NCBI RefSeq assembly: GCF_007858255.1
Contig: NZ_VFEU01000003.1
Span: 124,001 to 188,000 of the forward strand
Source of the DNA: Pseudomonas rhodesiae
Lineage (GTDB): Bacteria > Pseudomonadota > Gammaproteobacteria > Pseudomonadales > Pseudomonadaceae
Direction of reading: 5' to 3'
DNA: 64,000 nt
Shown here: piece after piece, positions 52,288 to 61,520 of the stretch
Layout: each line of letters begins with the position of its first letter
Position numbering within the stretch: the stretch's first letter is position 1
Notes under the pieces: generated by a model
Database searches by the model: none
Told to the model about the DNA's origin: nothing
Seen by the model: the letters and a program-made list of their open reading frames with translations, nothing else
Program-made: the position numbers and the translations under genes

Positions 52288-52935
52288 TCAGGGCGCCAGG
52301 CGCTCGCGGATCCACTGAGTATCTTGCAGGCGGTAGTTCAGACGGTCATGCAGGCGGCTGGCGCGGCCTTGCCAGAACTCGATGCGCTCGGGCAACAGGC
52401 GATAGCCGCCCCAGTGCTCGGGGCAATCGGGCTGGGTATCGCTGAAGCGCTGCTCGGTGACCTTGAGCAGTTCTTGCAGTTCTTCACGGTCACGGATCAC
52501 CCGGCTCTGGGGCGAGGCCCAGGCACCCAAGCGGCTGCCCAGAGGGCGGACCTGGAAGTACGCGTCCGACTCTTGCGGCGTGACCTTGACCACCCGCCCT
52601 TCGATACGCACTTGGCGCTCCAGGCTCGGCCAGAAAAACGTCATGGCCGCGAACGGCCGCGCCGCGAGCTGCTGACCTTTGGCGCTTTCGTAGTTGGTAA
52701 AGAAGGTAAAGCCCTGGGTATCCAAGCCCTTGAGCAACAGGATACGGCAGTGCGGCCGCCCGTCCTGATCGACCGTGGCCAGGGTCATGGCATTGGCCTC
52801 CACCGGCGGCTGCTCGGTCTTCACCGCATCGGCAAACCACTGGTGAAACAGCGCAAACGGCTCGCTCGGGGCCTGGGCCTCGCTCAAACCGTCCCGTGTG
52901 TAGTCACGACGCATATCGGCCAGTGCCTGGGTCAT
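52288..52935 (-). CDS. pdxH: Pyridoxamine 5'-phosphate oxidase
   Basis: This FMN enzyme forms pyridoxal 5'-phosphate from PNP or PMP. The 215 residues are typical. The N-terminal [17 protein letters not shown], the FMN block [14 protein letters not shown] near residue 55, and the C-terminal [24 protein letters not shown] signature support the call. It starts 27 bp after the OmpA-family lipoprotein gene on the same strand, so the two are probably co-transcribed. Confidence 0.97.
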   Translation of the reverse strand: MTQALADMRRDYTRDGLSEAQAPSEPFALFHQWFADAVKTEQPPVEANAMTLATVDQDGRPHCRILLLKGLDTQGFTFFTNYESAKGQQLAARPFAAMTFFWPSLERQVRIEGRVVKVTPQESDAYFQVRPLGSRLGAWASPQSRVIRDREELQELLKVTEQRFSDTQPDCPEHWGGYRLLPERIEFWQGRASRLHDRLNYRLQDTQWIRERLAP

Positions 52936-52962
52936 GCGGCTTTATCCTTCTGGTTCAGCGGA

Positions 52963-54141
52963 TCAGTTTTTCGCCTGGTCGTTGGTAGCCGGGGCAGCGG
53001 CCTTGGCTTTGGCTGGCGCAGGCTTCTTCGCGGCAGGCTTGGCGGGAGCCTTTTTGGCTGCAGGCTTGGCGGCGGCTTTCTTGGTAGCTGGTGCTTTCTT
53101 GGCCGGAGCCTTGGCAGCAGGAGCAGCCGGGGCTGGCGCGTTCTGCACTGCGACCATTTCAGCCACAGGCGGGGTTTTGCCCGAGTTGTACTTGCTCAAC
53201 AGTGCCAGCATGGTGGTGCGCTGGGTAAACATGATTTCCATGCGACGGTTCAGAGCGCGGCCCTGGGTGCTGTCGTTGGCGGCGCGCGGCATCAGGTCGC
53301 CCATGCCACGCAGCATCAGGCGGTCCTGCTTGAGGCCGCTGAGGCTGAAGATCGAGGCGATGGACTGCGCACGCTCCTTGGTCAATGCCTGGCTGGCCGG
53401 GGCACTGCCGGTGGCATCAACGTGACCCAGCACCAGCACGGCGGTTTTGGGATCGGATTCAACCGCTTTGGCCACACGGGTAAAAGGCCCCAAAGTCACC
53501 GGCAACAACATCGCCGGGCGCTTGGGATTGTAGGAACCATCCACAGGGGCAATGACCACCAGCACGTTGTCGCGGCGTTCCAGTTGCAGGTTGCTGTCCT
53601 TGATGGCGGCACGCAGGCGCGGCTCATAGTCGTCCAACCAAGCCTGGGTGATTTTCGGATCGGGCATCTGCACGTTGGTCACATCGACCTTGGCCAGTGG
53701 CTTGGGCTTGCTTTCGAACGGCCACCACCAGTGAGTTTCAGTGTCGGCCTTGGCGACGGTCGGGGCCGGGGCCGGATCTGCGGCTTTGAGATCGGCTTTC
53801 AAGTCGGCCTTGGCATCGGCGGCCTTGGCATCAGCGGCCTTGGCATCGGTGTTCTTGGACGAAAATGGCCACCAGCTGGAACCGGTGTCGGCCTTGGCAA
53901 CCGGTGCCGCAGTGGCAGGTGCAGGCGCAGCGGCAGCCGCGGTAGCCGGGGCGGCAGGCTTGGCGCCGGCGGCGGGTTTAGCGTCCGGTTTGGCATCGGT
54001 CTGGCTTACTGCGTCCTTGGCAGCCGTCTTATCCGATCCAAATGACCACCAATTCCCGCCTTCGGCATCATTTTGTGGAGTTTGTGCACATCCGGTAATA
54101 GTGAGGCAGAGCGCCAGAGCCAAGGACTTGTTCGATAACAT
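52963..54141 (-). CDS. OmpA-family lipoprotein with WWPF repeats and Ala/Lys/Pro tail
   Basis: The 392-residue protein has a lipoprotein signal (lipobox ITGC, Cys18). Three copies of an aromatic motif (NWWSFGSDK, SWWPFSSKN, HWWWPFESKPK) lie in a low-complexity Ala/Asp/Lys region (residues about 30-145). An OmpA-like peptidoglycan-binding domain follows (near 195-325, with GHVDATGSAPASQALTKERA). A histone H1-like Ala/Lys/Pro tail (about 345-392, KAPAKK and KPAAKK repeats) ends it. The tail is unusual for a periplasmic lipoprotein. The start at 54141 gives the lipobox. It is upstream of pdxH. Confidence 0.85.
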   Translation of the reverse strand: MLSNKSLALALCLTITGCAQTPQNDAEGGNWWSFGSDKTAAKDAVSQTDAKPDAKPAAGAKPAAPATAAAAAPAPATAAPVAKADTGSSWWPFSSKNTDAKAADAKAADAKADLKADLKAADPAPAPTVAKADTETHWWWPFESKPKPLAKVDVTNVQMPDPKITQAWLDDYEPRLRAAIKDSNLQLERRDNVLVVIAPVDGSYNPKRPAMLLPVTLGPFTRVAKAVESDPKTAVLVLGHVDATGSAPASQALTKERAQSIASIFSLSGLKQDRLMLRGMGDLMPRAANDSTQGRALNRRMEIMFTQRTTMLALLSKYNSGKTPPVAEMVAVQNAPAPAAPAAKAPAKKAPATKKAAAKPAAKKAPAKPAAKKPAPAKAKAAAPATNDQAKN

Positions 54142-54283
54142 GAGATATCCACAAAATGAGAAAAGAAACGGGGGTCTGGGTGACCCGTTAAACAGACGCT
54201 TACAGAACATTAAAGTTACATGATTTCGTTCAGCGCCTTTTATAGTTGCCTTTGTAACAAAAAATTGTGAAACGGCAAGGGTT

Positions 54284-55429
54284 TTACAGACAACCGGCCA
54301 ATATTCTGACCAACTTCTGGGCACGCGGGTCCATAAGTACATAAGGGCCGAGTGTATTAGTCACGAAACCAAACGCTACATCATGTTCCGGATCGGCAAA
54401 ACCCACCGAGCCGCCAGCCCCAGGATGGCCAAAAGCATGAGCGCCAAGGCCGAATGTAGCGTTGGGCAGTTGGGGTTGATCCAACATGCAGCCCAGGCCG
54501 AAGCGGGTTTGGGTCAATAAAGTTTTATCCGGTCCGATACTGTGTTCGCGAGTCAATTGTTCGAGCATGTCGGCTTCCAACAAACTACCGTCCAACAAAC
54601 CACTATAAAAACCAGCCAGGCTACGTGCATTACCGTGACCATTTGCCGCTGGTTGCTGCATTCGCCGCCATTCGGGTTTATTAGTGCTGGTCAGAATAGA
54701 CGGTGGGTTGGCAAATGCCCGCGCGGTCATGGAGGTAGGTTCACGCATCATTACTTGCAGTAAACGTTGCGCGGCTTCATCGCCCATATTGCCTTTGCTA
54801 CGCGCTATATGAGCAACACGGTGAAACTGGTCATCGGCCAGCCCCACATGAAAGTCCAGCCCCAGCGGCTGCGCGACCCGCGCCACAATGGACTCGCCCG
54901 GCCCACGGCCATCGGCACGGCGCAGCAGTTCGCCCACCAGCCAGCCGTAGGTAATTGCCGCATAGCCATGGCCCTGGCCCGGTGTCCACCAAGGGGCCTC
55001 GGCGGCCAGGGTGTCGACCATCAGGTTCCAGTCATACAGCGCTTCGGCCGGCAGCATGTCGCGGATCGCCGGCAGCCCGGCCTGATGGCAGAGCAGTTGA
55101 CGCAGGGTGATGCTTTCTTTGCCGGCCGCCGCGAACTCCGGCCAGTACCGGGCGACCGGTACGTCCAATTGCAACTTGCCCTCGGCCACCAATTGCAGGG
55201 CCGTGACGGCGGTAAAGGTTTTGGTGCAGGAGAACAGGTTGACGAGCGTGTCGCTGTGCCAGGCCTCAGCCCCATCCTTGTCGGCGGTACCGGCCCACAG
55301 GTCGACGACGCTCTCACCGCCGATCTGAATGCACAGCGCCGCGCCACGCTCTTGCGGGTCATCGAACAGTGCGGCAAAGGCTTCACGTACCGCTTCGAAC
55401 TGGAGCTCGTAATGACCCTGAATCTGCAC
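54284..55429 (-). CDS. Serine hydrolase of the beta-lactamase/EstB type
   Basis: This 381-residue class C beta-lactamase-like esterase has the nucleophile motif S67-C-T-K70 (FSCTKTFTA), a Tyr in ITYGWLVGELL near 165 that fits the YxN position, and FGHPGAGGSVGF near 340 as the third motif. There is no signal peptide, so it is probably cytosolic, as many EstB-type esterases are. The last third is AT-richer than the first. P. aeruginosa has a similar esterase at this position by memory. It lies 142 bp upstream of the OmpA-like lipoprotein. Confidence 0.87.
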   Translation of the reverse strand: MQIQGHYELQFEAVREAFAALFDDPQERGAALCIQIGGESVVDLWAGTADKDGAEAWHSDTLVNLFSCTKTFTAVTALQLVAEGKLQLDVPVARYWPEFAAAGKESITLRQLLCHQAGLPAIRDMLPAEALYDWNLMVDTLAAEAPWWTPGQGHGYAAITYGWLVGELLRRADGRGPGESIVARVAQPLGLDFHVGLADDQFHRVAHIARSKGNMGDEAAQRLLQVMMREPTSMTARAFANPPSILTSTNKPEWRRMQQPAANGHGNARSLAGFYSGLLDGSLLEADMLEQLTREHSIGPDKTLLTQTRFGLGCMLDQPQLPNATFGLGAHAFGHPGAGGSVGFADPEHDVAFGFVTNTLGPYVLMDPRAQKLVRILAGCL

Positions 55430-55511
55430 CTAAGTCCCCTCGTAAAGCGCCATAAAAAGTGGCCGACATTGTTCCAGCCCTTGTGGGGTTTGTGAACCCG
55501 TCAGCCTTGAA

Positions 55512-57809
55512 TCAATGACCGTTTCCAGCATGACCGCCGGCATGCCCGGCGCCCTGCCCCGGGCCTTTGCCTTCATGCCCTGGGCGCCCGCCCCCCTTCT
55601 CCTGAGGGTTTGCGGCGGCAGAGGCCTTTTCCGCTTCCTTGCCCAGTTGCTCGACCGCCGCCAGGTTGCTCTTGCGCACGCTCTCGACAAAGCCCTGGAA
55701 CGGCATATCGGTGATGCCCACCAGACCGAAATGACCGTTTTCACCGTCCAGCAAACGCCCGGTCACGGGTTGGTCCAGGTACTGAAACCAATGCACGCCG
55801 ACAATCGACGGCTCGGCCATGGCTTGCTTGAGGAAGTTGGCATATGCCGCGCCACGATCCTCTTCCCTGGTAAGTTGCGTCACACCGCCCCAGAACGGCC
55901 CGCGATCGGCCGAGCCGAAGTTGAATTCGGTGATTAGCACCGGTTTATCCAGCGCACGCAAGGCGGCGAAGTCGTAACCGTCCTGGGGTTTGAGGGTGTA
56001 CATATTGAAACTCAACACATCGCAATACTGGGCGCAGGACGCCACGGCCTCTGGCGTACTGACCGCAAAACGCCCGCCCAGCAGCAGTTGATTGGGGGCG
56101 TGCCATTTCAGCGAGTCGGAGATGGTCTTGAAGTACGCATCGGCGAAGGTTTTCTGGAAATATTTAAAGTCGGCCTCGATTTCGGGATGCACTGAGTTGG
56201 GCATCGGCGGCTCGAAGCCAGGGTCTTCCATCAGCTCCCAACCGGCCAGTTCGATCCCCCAGGCTTTCGATAGGCCTTGCTCGTTGCGGTATTTGTCGCG
56301 CAATTGCTTGAGGAACGCCCGCTTGGCCGGCACATCGGTGGTCATGCGTAAGGTGCCGTAGGCCAGGGCATAGCGGGCCTTCGGATCGTCACCGGGGCCG
56401 GCCCAGGCCAGTTCGTTATCGGCGAAGAAGCCAATCAGCCAGGGGTCGTCGCGATGGTCGCGGGCTGCGATGGCCACTGCACGTTCGGTGGCCATGGCAA
56501 AGCGCGGGTCGAACGGATCGGGCATGCCGCCCCACCAGTCGGTGCCAGTACTGATACTGGTGTAGTCGCCGACGATGGACAGCGGCAAGGTGTACGGCAC
56601 ACGGTCGGCGGTGGCCAGGTCCGGGTCGCTCCAATTGCCTACGGTGTTAAAGCCCCAGGCCTGCAGGCGGTCGAGGGTATGGCTGACCCAGCGTTTCTGG
56701 TCGAACCCTGCCGTGCCGTAGGCGCGTTCCAGGTTGGCGCCATAAAAATCGTACCAACGCCCAGCGCCGAAACTGCGACCCTCGCCCGAGCCGTTGCCGG
56801 TGCGGTGATCCGCGCTGCCGTAATACTTGTCGAAAGGCTCGCCGGCCTTGGGCAAGGCGGCGAACATCCATTCGCGGCCGGCCACGTAAGTCTGGCTGTT
56901 ATCCGGGGCTACGGTGTTCACACCGAGGGAATAGAACGGATGCCCCTGGGGCGTTACCAGGTACCAGCGGCCGTCGCGTTTTTCGGTGCGGAAAAAGCCG
57001 CTGGCGGTGAAAGCCGGGCCTTTGTTCCAGCCGCCGTAAGGGTCCAGTGCGGATTTGTCCCGGGTGGCCAGCCAACCCTGCAATTGTTGCTGCTCCTTGA
57101 CGGCGGCAGCCTTGAGCTGTTCGTCGCTGCTGACCTTTTCCGGCCAGCGCGCACGGGTGGATTGACCATAGGCATCCACCAGTTCGCTGTAGGCCGCTTT
57201 GATCAGCGGCTCCACATCCTGCACGCCGAAGCGCTCCACCAGGATGCTCTGGGCCACGTTGGGCTTGTGCATCGACACGGTCACCGAGACCACCTGGCTG
57301 CGGTCGATCTCGCCGGCGCTGCTGGCCAGCAGCACACGTTGGCCGTTCACACTGATCGGCATCGGTGGGCCGGCCTTCATGCCCTGGCTCAGTGGGGAAT
57401 TGGCTTGCAGCGGGATCAGCAAGGTCTGGGCAGGACCGGCCGGCAGGTCGATGCGGCTGGTCAACGTGCGGCCATCATTGCTTTGCACCTTGACGTACAG
57501 GGTCAACGCCCAGTCCATGGCGCTCTGGATACGCAGGCTCACGGCTCCGGACTGCGACCAGTCCCACGCTCCGCTTTGCGGGCTGAGCACCAGGCTCGGT
57601 TCGGCCGCCGGGTTGAAGGTGACGCGGCGCAGCACCTCGCCTTCGGGCGTTTGCTCGGCATTGTATTGGGGCAGGCTGGCGTCCTGGGTCGCCACCTTGA
57701 CCACATCGGCAGGTCGGACGAAGTTGAACAGTGTTTGTTGCCCATCTGGCGCGGCCATTAAAGGCGCCGCGAACAGCAAGGCAAAAAGAGCGGGCAGCGT
57801 GCGAATCAT
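55512..57809 (-). CDS. Secreted beta-agarase-like glycoside hydrolase (GH50-like)
   Basis: The 765-residue exported protein has a signal peptide (MIRTLPALFALLFAAPLMAA). The N-terminal beta-sandwich (about 30-250) is followed by a TIM barrel resembling beta-agarases of family GH50 (YLVTPQGHPFYSLGVNTVAP near 305). The likely acid/base is E466 in FFADNELAWAG and the nucleophile E628 in LITEFNFGS, a GH-A pattern. A Gly/His/Pro tail ends the protein. The true substrate is unknown; agar is unlikely and an exopolysaccharide is plausible. The start at 57809 was chosen for the signal peptide. Confidence 0.75.
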   Translation of the reverse strand: MIRTLPALFALLFAAPLMAAPDGQQTLFNFVRPADVVKVATQDASLPQYNAEQTPEGEVLRRVTFNPAAEPSLVLSPQSGAWDWSQSGAVSLRIQSAMDWALTLYVKVQSNDGRTLTSRIDLPAGPAQTLLIPLQANSPLSQGMKAGPPMPISVNGQRVLLASSAGEIDRSQVVSVTVSMHKPNVAQSILVERFGVQDVEPLIKAAYSELVDAYGQSTRARWPEKVSSDEQLKAAAVKEQQQLQGWLATRDKSALDPYGGWNKGPAFTASGFFRTEKRDGRWYLVTPQGHPFYSLGVNTVAPDNSQTYVAGREWMFAALPKAGEPFDKYYGSADHRTGNGSGEGRSFGAGRWYDFYGANLERAYGTAGFDQKRWVSHTLDRLQAWGFNTVGNWSDPDLATADRVPYTLPLSIVGDYTSISTGTDWWGGMPDPFDPRFAMATERAVAIAARDHRDDPWLIGFFADNELAWAGPGDDPKARYALAYGTLRMTTDVPAKRAFLKQLRDKYRNEQGLSKAWGIELAGWELMEDPGFEPPMPNSVHPEIEADFKYFQKTFADAYFKTISDSLKWHAPNQLLLGGRFAVSTPEAVASCAQYCDVLSFNMYTLKPQDGYDFAALRALDKPVLITEFNFGSADRGPFWGGVTQLTREEDRGAAYANFLKQAMAEPSIVGVHWFQYLDQPVTGRLLDGENGHFGLVGITDMPFQGFVESVRKSNLAAVEQLGKEAEKASAAANPQEKGGGRPGHEGKGPGQGAGHAGGHAGNGH

Positions 57810-57899
57810 ACGAGCAAGGTTCTCCCTGACGGCCGATGGATGGCCTGTGATGACGGTGACGAGATAGACCACAAAGTGGGCGAATTCGCCCACGGTGGC

Positions 57900-60044
57900 T
57901 TAAGAAATTTCGCGCCGGAACGGCGGCAACGCATTAAGGATAGCCTTGCCATAGCGTTGGGTGACCAGACGCCGGTCAAGCAAGGTGATGGTGCCCCGGT
58001 CCTGTTCGGTTCGCAGTAGGCGACCGCAGGCCTGCACCAGCTTCAGCGAGGCATCCGGCACCGAGATCTCCATGAACGGGTTGCCGCCCCGCGCTTCGAT
58101 CCACTCGGCCAGCGCCGCTTCGACCGGATCATCCGGCACCGAGAACGGGATCTTGGCGATCACGACGTGCTCGCAATAGGCCCCCGGCAAGTCCACACCC
58201 TCGGCGAAACTCGCCAGGCCGAACAACACGCTGGAATCACCACCGTCCACCCGCGCCTTGTGCTTGTTGAGGGTTTCCTGCTTGGACAGGTTGCCCTGGA
58301 TAAACACCTGCTTGCGCCAGTCGCGGTCCAGGCCGTCGAACACGTCCTGCATCTGCTTGCGTGATGAAAACAGCACCAGGGTGCCCCGGGAGCCTTCGAC
58401 CAGCTCCGGCAGGTCGCGGATGATCGCCGCGGTGTGGGCCGCCGCGTCCCGTGGGTCGGCCCTGAGGTCCGGCACCCGCAGCACGCCGGCGTCGGCATGG
58501 TGGAACGGGCTCGGCACCACGGCGGTAACGGCCTTTTTCGGCAACCCGGCGCGCATGCGGAAACGATCGAACGTGCCCAGCGCGGTCAGGGTGGCCGATG
58601 TCACCAAGGCACCGTAGGCCACATTCCACAGGTTGCGCCGCAGCATCTCGGCGGCCAGGATCGGGCTGGCGTTGACCTCGATATCGAACAGGGCGCCGCT
58701 TTCGGCCAGGGTCAGCCAACGCGCCATGGGCGGGTTGTCTTCCGGGTCTTCGACGGTGAAGGCGGTCCACAACTCCCAGTTGCCCTGGGCACGGGACAGC
58801 AGGCTGCCGAACAGCGGATACCACTCCTCGGCCTGGTTGCTGGCGATGCCGATATTGACCTCGCCATCCATGCCTTCCTTGAGCAGGTCGGTGAGGCGGG
58901 TGAACAGATCGGTCAGGCGTGAAAAGCCCTTCTTCAACTCGATGCCCATTTCGCGCATGTGCTCGGGAATCAGACCGCCGACGAAGCGGTGACGTGGCCG
59001 CTCGCGGCCTTCCACGTCTTCGCCCGGCTTGAAGTCGGCCACCTGCTCGCAGGCGCTGAACATGAACTGCTGCTGGGTCTTGATCTCCCGCGCCAGCTCC
59101 GGCACCTGTTCGATCAGCTTGCCCAGGTCGCCGGGCAGCGGGTGTTGGGCCAGCAGCTTGGTGAGGTTCTTGGCGGTGGATTCCAGCCAATCGGCAGTGG
59201 AACGCAGCCGCGTGTAATGGGCGAAGTGGCCGATGGCCTTGTCGGGCAGGTGGTGGCCTTCGTCGAAGACGTACAGTGTGTCGCGCGGATCGGGCAACAC
59301 CGCTCCGCCGCCCAATGCCAGGTCGGCCAGCACCATGTCGTGGTTGGTGACGATCACGTCGACCTTGCCCATGCCCTCGCGAGCCTTATAGAAGGCGCAT
59401 TGACCGAAGTTCGGGCAATGACGGTTGGTGCACTGGCTGTGATCGGTGGTCAGGCGTGCCCAGTCGGCATCCTCCAGGGCAGTGGGCCAACTGTCGCGGT
59501 CGCCGTCCCACTTATTGCCGGCCAGTTTTTCGATCATGCTGGTAAATAGCTTCTGGCTGGCCTCATCGACTTCGATCTTGAAGCCTTCTTCTTCGAACAG
59601 CTGCGCGGTGGCGGTTTGCGCGTGACCTTCCTGCAACAGCACGTCTAGCTTGGACAGGCACATATAGCGGCCACGCCCTTTGGCCAGGGCGAACGTGAAG
59701 TTCAGGCCGCTGTTGCGCATCAGGTCGGGCAGGTCCTTGTAGACGATTTGCTCTTGCAGGGCGACCGTGGCGGTGGCGATTACCAGGCGTTTACCGGCGG
59801 CCTTGGCAGTTGGGATCGCGGCCAAGCTGTAGGCCACGGTCTTGCCGGTGCCGGTGCCGGCCTCGACGGCCACGACCGCTGGCTCGCCTTCGCGGCGGCC
59901 TTCGTCGTCGGTGTCGATATCCCCGAGGACTTTTGCCACTTCGGCGATCATCAGGCGTTGGCCGTAGCGCGGTTTCAAGCTCTTGGCTTCGAGAAAACGC
60001 GTGTAGGCGCCCTGGATCGTGGTTTTGAGTTCAGTGCTGATCAT
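57900..60044 (-). CDS. dinG: ATP-dependent DNA helicase DinG
   Basis: This SOS-inducible XPD-like 5'-3' helicase with an iron-sulfur cluster has 714 residues. Walker A EAGTGTGKTVAY is at 61-72. The FeS Cys set includes YMCLSKL near 128 and HSQCTNRHCPNFGQCAFY near 195, and the DEGH box lies in YVFDEGHHLPDKA near 262. The C-terminal helicase half includes LVLFSSRKQM and the SFAEGVDLPG motif. A LexA box lies 23 bp before the start. It is divergent from a CopD gene. Confidence 0.97.
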   Translation of the reverse strand: MISTELKTTIQGAYTRFLEAKSLKPRYGQRLMIAEVAKVLGDIDTDDEGRREGEPAVVAVEAGTGTGKTVAYSLAAIPTAKAAGKRLVIATATVALQEQIVYKDLPDLMRNSGLNFTFALAKGRGRYMCLSKLDVLLQEGHAQTATAQLFEEEGFKIEVDEASQKLFTSMIEKLAGNKWDGDRDSWPTALEDADWARLTTDHSQCTNRHCPNFGQCAFYKAREGMGKVDVIVTNHDMVLADLALGGGAVLPDPRDTLYVFDEGHHLPDKAIGHFAHYTRLRSTADWLESTAKNLTKLLAQHPLPGDLGKLIEQVPELAREIKTQQQFMFSACEQVADFKPGEDVEGRERPRHRFVGGLIPEHMREMGIELKKGFSRLTDLFTRLTDLLKEGMDGEVNIGIASNQAEEWYPLFGSLLSRAQGNWELWTAFTVEDPEDNPPMARWLTLAESGALFDIEVNASPILAAEMLRRNLWNVAYGALVTSATLTALGTFDRFRMRAGLPKKAVTAVVPSPFHHADAGVLRVPDLRADPRDAAAHTAAIIRDLPELVEGSRGTLVLFSSRKQMQDVFDGLDRDWRKQVFIQGNLSKQETLNKHKARVDGGDSSVLFGLASFAEGVDLPGAYCEHVVIAKIPFSVPDDPVEAALAEWIEARGGNPFMEISVPDASLKLVQACGRLLRTEQDRGTITLLDRRLVTQRYGKAILNALPPFRREIS

Positions 60045-60066
60045 GAATAGTCGGGCGCAAAAAACG

Positions 60067-60082
60067 CTGGATAAATTTTCAG
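60067..60082 (-). promoter_or_regulatory. LexA box between dinG and the CopD gene
   Basis: CTGGATAAATTTTCAG fits CTG-N10-CAG with an AT-rich interior, as in the known consensus CTGTATATATATACAG. It lies 23 bases upstream of the dinG ATG. In P. aeruginosa dinG and the neighbouring gene are reported, as I recall, in the LexA regulon. Confidence 0.75.
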
Positions 60083-60143
60083 TGGTTCGGATCGGCGGCT
60101 ATCATACCCCGCTAATTAATCCCGCGCAGAACGGAGTACCGCA

Positions 60144-60608
60144 ATGACCGTCTTTAGCCTCGCTTACACCCTGCATGTCTTGGCCGCCCTGGTGTGGGTC
60201 GGCGGTATGTTTTTCGCCTGGATGATCCTGCGCCCCGCCGCTGTGGCGGCACTTGAAGGCCCTGCCCGGCTCAAGTTGTGGGCTAATGTGTTTCAACGTT
60301 TTTTCGTGTGGGTCTGGGTGGCGGTGCTGATTTTGCCGATCAGCGGTGTCGGCCTGTTGCATCTGCGCTTCAATGGGTTTGAAACCGCGCCACGTTATGT
60401 GCAGGTGATGATGGGCCTGTATCTGGTGATGACCGCATTGTTTATCCGCATCCAGGCGTTGAAATTCCCGGCGCTGCGCACGGCGGTGGCGGCCGAGGAC
60501 TGGCCGGCGGGCGCCACGGCCCTGGGGCAGATTCGCACATTGGTGGGGATCAACTTGATCGTGGGGCTGCTGGTGGTGGCGATTGCTTCGGCGCGACCGA
60601 TGTTCTAA
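60144..60608 (+). CDS. CopD-family membrane protein
   Basis: The 154-residue protein has four hydrophobic helices and belongs to the CopD/DUF family of small membrane proteins. LAYTLHVLAALVWVGGMFFA at the N-terminus and AVLILPISGVGLL near residue 68 are typical. The family has been linked to copper resistance and heme, but the function here is uncertain. The start is 99 bp from dinG on the opposite strand, with the LexA box between them, so SOS control is possible. Confidence 0.85.
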   Translation: MTVFSLAYTLHVLAALVWVGGMFFAWMILRPAAVAALEGPARLKLWANVFQRFFVWVWVAVLILPISGVGLLHLRFNGFETAPRYVQVMMGLYLVMTALFIRIQALKFPALRTAVAAEDWPAGATALGQIRTLVGINLIVGLLVVAIASARPMF

Positions 60609-60609
60609 A

Positions 60610-60629
60610 CGGCAAGCCTGGGCTTGCCG
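60610..60629. terminator. Hairpin between CopD and collagen-like genes
   Basis: The stem CGGCAAGCC / GGCTTGCCG has nine pairs and a two-base loop, so the real loop is larger. It lies between convergent genes. There is no T-run, so termination strength is uncertain. Confidence 0.4.
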
Positions 60630-60646
60630 ATTGAGGTGGGGGCACG

Positions 60647-61405
60647 TCAGAGCCGTTCAATAGTGACGGCACCCGCCGGCCCGGCCGGCCCTGGCTGCCC
60701 TTCCAAGCCTGGGCGGCCTTTTTCGCCGCCATCGGCGCGGTACACCAAACAACCCTTGGATTGCCCGCCCTTACCCGGTTTGCCAGCCGTGCCCGCCAGG
60801 CCGCCCGGGCCGCCATCGACCCACACCTTGATCTGCTGGGCCGGAAAGTCTTTCGGCAACTGCACTCGCACCTGCGCACCCGACGCGCCTGGCAAGCCAT
60901 CGCCGCCGTTATCGCCATTGGCGCCGCGCCCAGCCGCGCCCCAGGTGCAGCCGGGGTCTTCGCCGTTGGCACCATCCAGACCGGCGTAGCCTTGGGCTCC
61001 GGCACCGCCACGGGCATCCACCGAGAGTTCTTCAGCTGTCAGGGCATTGATGCGCAAATTCAGGTCACGTCCGGGCTTAGCAGGTTTTTCGTGAGTGCCG
61101 GGAGCGCCGCGCGAGGTGATCTGACTGCCGTGATCCAATTGCGCATGGCGCACCTGCAATTGCAGCGCGGTGTTGCCGGGCACAATGGCGATGCGCGCGT
61201 CGCGGCCCAGGTGCAGCTCGTCCACGCTGACCTGGCTGATGGTGGCCGGCACCAGCAAGGTGCCATAGTCCGCCACGTCCAGGCGCTCCAACTGCAACAC
61301 ACTGGTGCTGCTGGGCAGGCGCATCAGTGAGTTGGTTTCCACACTGACGCTCTGGGCCAGGGCAATGGGGCTGACCAACAGGGCCAACAGAAAAACCTTA
61401 CGCAT
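60647..61405 (-). CDS. Exported collagen-like protein
   Basis: The 252-residue protein has a signal peptide (MRKVFLLALLVSPIALAQ). A beta-rich middle with FhaB-like short repeats (about 25-135) is followed by glycine-rich, collagen-like stretches: GGAGAQGYAGLDGANGED, GANGDNGGDGLPGASGA, GGPGGLAGTAGKPGKGG and GEKGRPGLEGQPGPAGPAG. Gly-X-Y triplets predominate at the end. It is probably a surface or periplasmic structural protein. AGGAG lies 7 bases before the ATG at 61405 (an ATG three bases upstream is an alternative). Confidence 0.8.
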   Translation of the reverse strand: MRKVFLLALLVSPIALAQSVSVETNSLMRLPSSTSVLQLERLDVADYGTLLVPATISQVSVDELHLGRDARIAIVPGNTALQLQVRHAQLDHGSQITSRGAPGTHEKPAKPGRDLNLRINALTAEELSVDARGGAGAQGYAGLDGANGEDPGCTWGAAGRGANGDNGGDGLPGASGAQVRVQLPKDFPAQQIKVWVDGGPGGLAGTAGKPGKGGQSKGCLVYRADGGEKGRPGLEGQPGPAGPAGAVTIERL

Positions 61406-61520
61406 CATGGGGCTCCTGAGTGTTTTCAAATTTTTCTTTGGACGCACAGTAACGACTTCTACCGGCGCTTTGCCAGTGAAGGATCAAAAAACTTGAGAAC
61501 GCAGCGATGCAGATCGGCAA

